21,892 nt of DNA from Chlamydiota bacterium. GTDB taxonomy: Bacteria; Auribacterota; UBA3054; B51-G9. The notes under the pieces are model-generated. The model did no database searches. It saw only the letters and a list, made by a program, of their open reading frames with translations, and was not told the DNA's origin. Position 1 is the first letter of the stretch; every line of letters starts with the position of its first letter. Both the position numbers and the translations under genes were made by a program. The stretch is taken from the NCBI GenBank assembly GCA_003648225.1, contig QMOL01000013.1, positions 1 through 21,892 of the forward strand, written 5' to 3'. Below are positions 17,601-21,892 of this stretch, piece by piece.

Positions 17601-18300
17601 ATTAAGAGAAAGCCTTGCCTCGGTTAATCTTATGCTCGAAGGATTAAGCTTCGGCCGCACTCAATATAAATTTACTCAGAAAATTAAAAATGAATACAGA
17701 CAAGTTTACGGCATTGTACGAAGAGCAGGCGAAATTGATGTTGAATCACAAAGAAGATTAAAAGAATTTTTTGAATCACGACTTGATCAACTTCGTATTC
17801 AACCGGACGGCTCATTACCGAAATTTCTCGATTACAGACATTGGTTTGACTATCAGCTCCATGTTAAAACCGTAGGCGCTAAAGACGGAATCGAATTGAC
17901 AAATGATATTAGACGACTCGGTTCCGGAGGTGAACAGGCTGTCCCGAATTATTTGCTTATTATGGCGATGAGCGCGTTGCTATTTAACCAAATCGGTTCG
18001 CGAATCCGTGTCCTTATTTTCGATGAAGCTTTTTACGGAATCGACGCGGCAAGAAGAGATGAACTCCTGCGTTTCGCCGCCCGGCTTGGTGTTTACCTTG
18101 TTATTGCGACTCCGGAAATGGATGGTGTGACGGAAGCCATGCGTGAATCTACTACGCTTCTTCTTGAGAAAAACGAGAAAAACGAAGTGTTTGTCGGAAA
18201 CTTTGTTTGGGAATCGGATGAAGGAGTTCAATTAGATATCTTCGCGAAAAATAAAGATAATGAAACTTACGAAATATCGGTGGGAGAAAAAAACAGCTGA
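14689..18300 (+). CDS. jetC: JetC-like (MukB-type) SMC ATPase
   Basis: The motor of the complex: an SMC-like ATPase that would dimerise, extrude DNA loops and detect small circular DNA. Residues 17-40 (MRELRLINFHNF and on) are the usual first strands. Walker A is GNNGTGKT (42-49). A coiled coil runs from about 230 to 500, then a hinge-like globular domain from about 505 to 665 with a low-complexity KAKPKAAAAG loop, then the returning coiled coil to about 930. The C-terminal head has the signature GSGGEQA (1078-1084), Walker B VLIFDEAF (D1112, catalytic E1113) and the D-loop GIDAARRDE. All ATPase motifs are intact. At 1203 residues it fits JetC/TIGR02680-type proteins. The ATG at 14689 is used; an ATG at 14734 would also keep the first strand. 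Neither has a Shine-Dalgarno. The DprA-like gene follows after 22 bases. Confidence 0.92.
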   Translation: MTTKFQSLDAYSCYEMRELRLINFHNFTDETIDIKGSLFLIGNNGTGKTTIIDALHLILTGGQQLTYNAATIFGPRSEAGRTLAGVILRHDFESGKVVRENGAVGYAALELWHPKMKHVVTIGIGAFVQSLDQRPEVWGFIIEKSLKDIPLTIRANPEESENPLYRPVDKRELIQLIGKPHVYDIGRYRTQIANRLFGGRENFERVADLLKASKSYKELVVKARNFEGLFAFLLPAPDHKVFQDIESTLHNLDKIEADLKALKQEKDLLEEALQVVQRISEAREAIERYKYIQARSAYENTDKEAVRIQRAIHRYEQAIADSKNQLETIVPQLEQTRSVLAELQIGEPGRLLEEMKRLELERNRVTKELNAREAETEAESTKYNNIKREATSARNNLSDLLREQLRTLDRISVPQVSSDLDVKAFDGALSTLKEAYRQVQSNQEMETTELQRLLNRLLAQIDLAFDKVDNKKQPVLLRKNELRREREKIEMKTIGAGRSVELLPKISSYADFAAELDAKNIVWSPLYRLIDFKKKTPPQLMDVIEAWLGENFLGAVFVEQNRLDEVIELACAKYPNIIIADTAALEKAKPKAAAAGSIASMLDAGKDKLVRKFLDINLSNIKIKDADKKIKSGDWIALDGIAYHNLAYRRVAQPARGLLGVVRRQKALETSQNERGAKLAEIDSKIKDVSEQLETFENISKQFKTIRDDIEQRISPWRVAHRFQRYETLTSQLEDVKERISKVKTITRRSQKRIAQLTEQIDAIKENENAQTTGDLTKQINNTRKQVISLERERDKANEVIARNNERLDITKQQAEDIDSHRNELKIQLQKQHDLLKEIVSIDHKQDIEHYIDIVCEGRSIKISKLNEYIREQERTVNREIGSLVGLEGDVNKGRGGLLHHELLWAKYAFTYNESTNELNDQNNETAADLYDKLLIQVENIEGVVSERRRKLLEKTILGDLSNQYTRDLYRLRESLASVNLMLEGLSFGRTQYKFTQKIKNEYRQVYGIVRRAGEIDVESQRRLKEFFESRLDQLRIQPDGSLPKFLDYRHWFDYQLHVKTVGAKDGIELTNDIRRLGSGGEQAVPNYLLIMAMSALLFNQIGSRIRVLIFDEAFYGIDAARRDELLRFAARLGVYLVIATPEMDGVTEAMRESTTLLLEKNEKNEVFVGNFVWESDEGVQLDIFAKNKDNETYEISVGEKNS

Positions 18301-18322
18301 TTAGCTGAATCAACAAATTCTA

Positions 18323-18976
18323 ATGAAAACATCACTCCTGACAGATTTATACCCAAAAACAGTTACCGCTGTCTTCGGCGCAAATACTCCTAAAAAAATA
18401 TCTGCTGCAGGAAATACAGAACTGCTCAATAATAAAAAAATCGGTCTCTTCGTTTCGGTTAATTGTCCCGGTGTGATGATTTTTCAATCCTACGATTTTG
18501 TTTTTAAAATGAGAACAAGAGAAAAAATGTCATTCATTAGCGGGTTCCATTCGCCAATGGAGCGGGAATGCCTGAGAAGCCTCGCCGCAGGCGCGACAGG
18601 AATTATTTGGTGCATCGCCAAATCACTTGAATCGTTCAAACTGCCTGAAGACCTGGGAAAAACTTTTGATGACGGGCGAATGCTTATCCTTTCATCTTTC
18701 CCGGAGAATGTTACAAGAATTACAAAAGAAACTTCTATGCTTAGAAATAAACTCGTTGCTGCGATTGCTGATGAATCTTTCTTCTCTTATGCGGCTCCGG
18801 GAGGCAAAACAGAAAAACTATGCTGTGAAGCTCTTGAATGGGGAAAACCTGTTTTTACACTTAAAGAACCCGAAAATCAGGGGATAATTGATAGAGGAGC
18901 CGTGCCGATAGACGTTAATAATGTAGAATCATACTGGCCGAAAGAAGATAAGGATGTAGAGTTAGAATTGTCCTGA
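18323..18976 (+). CDS. Stand-alone DprA/Smf-like Rossmann (SLOG superfamily) protein in the JetD position
   Basis: A 217-residue single-domain relative of DprA/Smf. The core fits the DprA Rossmann fold in order: LLNNKKIGLFVSVN (34-47, where DprA has its GSR loop), ISGFHSPMEREC (72-83, where DprA has SGxxxGID), a strand GIIWCIAKSLE, GRMLILSSFPENVTR (118-132), RNKLVAAIAD (141-150, matching the RNRIIAAL.D block), AAPGGKTE (157-164) and GKPVFTL (174-180). DprA binds ssDNA and loads RecA; the broader SLOG group also includes nucleotide-ligand sensors. The GSR motif is lost (VSVN) and the N-terminal SAM and C-terminal winged-helix domains of full DprA are missing, so this is not housekeeping DprA. 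It lies 22 bases after jetC in the same direction, where JetD nuclease is normally found. I see no Toprim or DUF2220-type features, so it is not JetD. A role in sensing or binding DNA held by the condensin is inference. Confidence 0.85.
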   Translation: MKTSLLTDLYPKTVTAVFGANTPKKISAAGNTELLNNKKIGLFVSVNCPGVMIFQSYDFVFKMRTREKMSFISGFHSPMERECLRSLAAGATGIIWCIAKSLESFKLPEDLGKTFDDGRMLILSSFPENVTRITKETSMLRNKLVAAIADESFFSYAAPGGKTEKLCCEALEWGKPVFTLKEPENQGIIDRGAVPIDVNNVESYWPKEDKDVELELS

Positions 18977-19009
18977 TCATATAAATAACCCAACCAACCC
19001 GAAAGCAAA

Positions 19010-21769
19010 ATGAAAAAAGTTTTTTATCTGACGATTTTCCTGACAATTTTATCTTTCAGTTGCACTTCGGAAATCAAAAAATCAAGAACCCAAACAGAAA
19101 ATCAACAAACGGAAGATTTTAACTATTCTAAAAGTTTAAATGGATTAAAATGGATATGGACTAGCGCTTCTTCTTCACCTAACGCGGGAACATCGTATTT
19201 TCGCAAGGCATTTATTTTACCGGATAAAATAAAAAGAGCTGAAATTTATTTGACATCAGATAATGAAAATACAGTTTTTATAAATAATATCTTTGTTGGC
19301 TCAAACGGCGAATGGAAAACAACATCTTCATATAATTTAAAACCAAAACTTAGAAATAAAGAAAATATTGTGGCTATTCAGGTTGTTAATGAAGGCCCGG
19401 ATCCCGGTCCCGCGGGATTAATCGGCAAAATTATTTTACAAGATGAAAAAGGCAGGATAACGGAAATACCAATCGATAAAACTTTTAAATGTTCAGACAC
19501 TTACGCAGCAAATTGGAAAAATAAAAACTTTGATGATATTAAATGGAATAACGCTTTTGTAATTGTTACTTATGGCTCTTCGCCATGGGGAATGTTTGAT
19601 CTCGTTAACAATCCAAAATCTAATTTTTCCGAATTTATTGTTCCGGGACATCAAAAAGAAATGAATTTACTGCGCGATATGTTTGTACTTCATTATCCTG
19701 TTCCACTGCTCGGCACTTTTAATATGCAGTGGACAACCGAATCAACTTTATGGCCTGCAATTAAACCAATTAAAAACAACCCGAAACGGGTGTCTTATCG
19801 TGAAGCTATTTCTAACCGGAAATTAAGCGATGAAGGTTATGTGTCGTGTCATCAGCACAGAGGACTCGGTTTACCCGACGGATGGCCGTTCCCGACTTGG
19901 TGGCAAAGTGGTGGAAAAGGTTGGCACTTCGCTAAAGAGGCGACATATAATACGCAAAGAACAACGAGTGTTAAAGATTGGAAAATCAAAAACGCGAAAA
20001 CTATAGGATTAAATGAAACGCTTGGCTGGGAGTTGAAATTAACAGCACCAAACGCGGAAATCCAATCTCCACCTATTTCCGTTAAAGAAATTGCGGTGCC
20101 GTACATTCGTCTTGAATGGACATGGAGTGACGCTGTCCCCGGCGCCCTTAATTCTGATGACAAATCAGGTCGCCGGGAAACCCGGCATACCCGGGTCACG
20201 CGGCGACCCTCCAGCAAACCATATTTAGAATGGACATCAGTTTTGTATCCGAATTTCAACGTGAAGCGGCGTATATATTTTAAGCCGATAAAATCAGCTG
20301 ACGGATTAGTTTTCACAGCGATCCCTTTATTAAAAAATTCTTGCTGGAGTACAAACGACACTCTTACAAAAATCAAAATTTGTTTTGGAAACGAAAAACC
20401 GGCAACCGTAAATATTCACGCGATTTTTACCACTGTTGATACCCGGCATGATGTTAATAACGCGATTTATCTTCAAACATGCGATAGTTTTATAAATTGG
20501 ACAGCAGATAAAAACTTTCTTACAAACAATATTTATAAAATGCGGAAAGCGCTCGTTTACGCGATAAAAGAATTTCAGGTTGAATCTAATAAATGTGTTT
20601 CCGTTCCCTGGGTCGGTCATAGTGGCAGAAGCGGTCTTCTGGTTGATAAAAACGGGGAAAAAACTGTACGATACGGCGTGGGAATCGGTAACGGATATTG
20701 GGATATTATGCCCTTCGGCGGAAAAGATGCCCTTGCGACAATTTACCTTTATGACACGATAAACAAAATGGCAAAATTGGAAGAGCAAATCAAAAAGCAC
20801 CCTGAATGGAAAGTTTTAACAGATAAAAATACATATCAATCGTATTATTTAAAAAATCTCGCGAAAAAAATTAAAAATAACTCAACGCAGTTCTGGAATA
20901 AAACTACAGGGCGATTCGGCTCATCAATCGATTCGGATGGTGTGCTTCACGATTATGGTTATACTTTTGTGAATTGTGAAGCAATTTATTATGGTTTTGC
21001 TAATGAAGATCAATCAACACAAATTGTCGATTGGATTAGCGGAAAAAGATTGATTCAGAATGATACGTCAAAAGGGAAGGATATCTATAAATTCAAATTC
21101 GCACCCCGGTCGTCAACTTTAAGAAATATTGATTATTATAATTACGTGTGGTCGGCGCCGGAAAGTATTCCATTCGGTGGCCAGGTGCAGGACGGCGGCG
21201 CTGTACTCGGTTTTTCATATCATGATCTTATGGCAAGATTGAAAACCCGCGGCGCGGATGATGCATGGAAGCGTTTACAAATAATTATCAATTGGTTTGG
21301 TGATATTCAAAAAAATGGCGGATATAGAAAATATTACAAAAATCATCCCGAAGCAGGTACTCTACAGGGGGGCGGTTCGGCAGGCGGACTCGGTGTTGAT
21401 AAGGAATTTTTTGAGAGTGTGCTTGTGCCGCAAGTTATGATTTACGGTTTTATGGGATTTCAACCGATGACCGATGGTTTCTCAATTAATCCGAAATTGC
21501 CGACTGACTGGCCCTCTTTGACAATCACAAAAATAAATTTGCATGGTAATGTTTTAGATATAACCGCATCACGCCAAAAAATAGAAATAAAAATAAATGA
21601 TATCACAAATCCTGTGGCTGTGAAAAAAGATAAAATTTATCTTCCTGCCGGAGTAAAGAAAGTTGTTTATTATAATAAAGCCGGCAAAATTATTTCGGAA
21701 ACCGATAAGAAAATGAAATCAGTTCCTTTGGCGGAAAAGAGTAGCCGAAAGATTGTTATATTTTTATAA
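19010..21769 (+). CDS. Lipoprotein with rhamnosidase-like N-terminal sandwich and six-hairpin glycosidase domain
   Basis: A 919-residue lipoprotein with lipobox LSFS-C18. Residues about 40-200 (WIWTSASSSPNAGTSYFRKA, then IYLTSDNENTVFINN) are a jelly-roll of the kind found N-terminal in GH78 rhamnosidases. A beta-rich region follows. From about 510 to 850 comes a six-hairpin (alpha/alpha)6 domain with GNGYWDIMPFGGKDA, QDGGAVLGF and, near the end, GGLGVDKEFFESVLVPQ, typical of glycosidases with this fold; acidic residues in these loops are catalytic candidates. A small C-terminal beta domain closes it. The specific family is not recognised. Residues about 384-404 (DKSGRRETRHTRVTRRPSSK) are an in-frame insertion of a palindromic repeat. 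It starts 33 bases after the DprA-like gene without a Shine-Dalgarno, so it may be read through from the jet promoter, though in function it belongs with the glycan genes on the left. Confidence 0.75.
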   Translation: MKKVFYLTIFLTILSFSCTSEIKKSRTQTENQQTEDFNYSKSLNGLKWIWTSASSSPNAGTSYFRKAFILPDKIKRAEIYLTSDNENTVFINNIFVGSNGEWKTTSSYNLKPKLRNKENIVAIQVVNEGPDPGPAGLIGKIILQDEKGRITEIPIDKTFKCSDTYAANWKNKNFDDIKWNNAFVIVTYGSSPWGMFDLVNNPKSNFSEFIVPGHQKEMNLLRDMFVLHYPVPLLGTFNMQWTTESTLWPAIKPIKNNPKRVSYREAISNRKLSDEGYVSCHQHRGLGLPDGWPFPTWWQSGGKGWHFAKEATYNTQRTTSVKDWKIKNAKTIGLNETLGWELKLTAPNAEIQSPPISVKEIAVPYIRLEWTWSDAVPGALNSDDKSGRRETRHTRVTRRPSSKPYLEWTSVLYPNFNVKRRIYFKPIKSADGLVFTAIPLLKNSCWSTNDTLTKIKICFGNEKPATVNIHAIFTTVDTRHDVNNAIYLQTCDSFINWTADKNFLTNNIYKMRKALVYAIKEFQVESNKCVSVPWVGHSGRSGLLVDKNGEKTVRYGVGIGNGYWDIMPFGGKDALATIYLYDTINKMAKLEEQIKKHPEWKVLTDKNTYQSYYLKNLAKKIKNNSTQFWNKTTGRFGSSIDSDGVLHDYGYTFVNCEAIYYGFANEDQSTQIVDWISGKRLIQNDTSKGKDIYKFKFAPRSSTLRNIDYYNYVWSAPESIPFGGQVQDGGAVLGFSYHDLMARLKTRGADDAWKRLQIIINWFGDIQKNGGYRKYYKNHPEAGTLQGGGSAGGLGVDKEFFESVLVPQVMIYGFMGFQPMTDGFSINPKLPTDWPSLTITKINLHGNVLDITASRQKIEIKINDITNPVAVKKDKIYLPAGVKKVVYYNKAGKIISETDKKMKSVPLAEKSSRKIVIFL
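20168..20208 (+). repeat. Copy 3 of the palindromic repeat, inserted in frame within a glycosidase gene
   Basis: The 19-base core CCCGGCATACCCGGGTCAC is at 20181-20199 (17 of 19 matches to copy 2). It is flanked by inverted arms GGTCGCCG (20168-20175) and CGGCGACC (20201-20208) and contains the perfect hairpin GCCGGG-AAA-CCCGGC (20172-20186). The insert keeps the reading frame and encodes an Arg-rich peptide. Confidence 0.7.
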
Positions 21770-21774
21770 GGAGG

Positions 21775-21804
21775 AAATTTGTCCCGAAGAATCGTGACAA
21801 ATTT
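21775..21804 (+). terminator. Hairpin after the glycosidase stop, possible terminator
   Basis: AAATTTGTC (21775-21783) and GACAAATTT (21796-21804) form a perfect 9-base stem with a 12-base loop, 5 bases after the stop codon. The stem is AT-rich and is followed by ATTTGC rather than a clear T-run, so a terminator role is uncertain. The bases TTGTCCCGA are shared with the minus strand near 8941-8951, so this could be part of another dispersed repeat. Confidence 0.35.
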
Positions 21805-21892
21805 ATTTGCTTATATTTGCCTGTGGTTTTTTGATGAGTGTTTATCTACCTGCCGGATGACAGGTCATTCTTATGCTAAACAAGAAAACAAC
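21779..21892 (+). CDS. Possible start of a gene running off the right edge
   Basis: A strong Shine-Dalgarno-like AAGGAGG (21768-21774) overlaps the preceding stop codon and lies 4 bases before a TTG at 21779. That frame stays open for 38 codons to the window end and starts M/L-SRRIVTNLFAYICLWFF, with a short hydrophobic stretch. The start codon lies inside an inverted repeat, and a small palindrome (ACCTG/CAGGT, 21849-21865) falls within the frame. It may be nothing more than intergenic DNA. Confidence 0.2.
   Translation, partial: MSRRIVTNLFAYICLWFFDECLSTCRMTGHSYAKQENN

Noticed and set aside
18323..18976. Reading the fourth operon gene as a diverged JetD
   Set aside because: Its motifs follow the DprA Rossmann order. 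There is no Toprim-type acidic pattern, and it is shorter than I would expect for JetD.
20330..20800. 156-residue minus-strand frame inside the glycosidase gene
   Set aside because: Antisense to a continuous 919-residue coding sequence with clear domain structure; no independent support.
1..21892. CRISPR array, tRNA, rRNA or transposase genes
   Set aside because: No regularly spaced direct repeats of CRISPR length, no cloverleaf or rRNA-like sequence, and no transposase motif noticed on either strand.

Overview
The window is an AT-rich bacterial segment carrying ten complete protein-coding genes, a partial gene at the left edge and possibly another at the right edge. I see no rRNA, tRNA, CRISPR array, transposase or phage gene, and no gene-free stretch longer than about 140 bases. 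The content points to a polysaccharide-degrading member of the Planctomycetes-Verrucomicrobia-Lentisphaerae (PVC) group, perhaps Lentisphaerota or a relative. The signs are many secreted or lipoprotein sugar-active enzymes, a solitary MtaA/uroporphyrinogen-decarboxylase-like methyltransferase, small beta-sandwich modules shared between enzymes, and few Shine-Dalgarno sequences. That placement is inference from gene style, not from a marker gene.

Left part (1-12003), all on the minus strand. From right to left in transcription order: a lipoprotein joining a sialidase-like (BNR) propeller to a GH43 propeller; an MtaA-like methyltransferase; a secreted protein with a beta-sandwich and a predicted alpha/alpha-toroid; a lipoprotein fusing an endonuclease/exonuclease/phosphatase domain to a metallo-beta-lactamase domain and two beta-sandwich modules; a GH99/WbsX-like protein only 4 bases behind it; a secreted right-handed beta-helix protein; and the start of a GlcD-type FAD-linked oxidase with a perfect consensus sigma70 promoter. 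Together this looks like a glycan-degradation locus, possibly for substituted glycans, with the last gene belonging to 2-hydroxyacid metabolism.

Centre (12130-18976), plus strand. A strong sigma70-like promoter, divergent from the GH43 lipoprotein promoter, reads into a four-gene operon: a JetA/MukF-like kleisin-type subunit, a JetB/MukE-like subunit, a JetC/MukB-like SMC ATPase of 1203 residues with intact Walker A, signature and Walker B motifs and a hinge, and a 217-residue stand-alone DprA/SLOG Rossmann protein. The first three genes are a Wadjet/MksBEF-type condensin of the kind that restricts plasmids. The usual fourth gene, JetD (the topoisomerase-VI/Toprim-like nuclease), is absent from this window, and the DprA-like gene occupies its place. 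This is the best candidate in the window for an undescribed system variant.

Right part (19010-21892), plus strand. A 919-residue lipoprotein with a rhamnosidase-like N-terminal sandwich and a six-hairpin (alpha/alpha) domain lies 33 bases behind the DprA-like gene. It carries an in-frame copy of a small palindromic repeat that also occurs in two intergenic regions. A hairpin follows its stop codon.

Several short dispersed repeats sit at gene boundaries: a 19-base CCCGGCAT...CGGG element, AACGATTAAC-type tracts and 9-base ATGGAC-type tracts.
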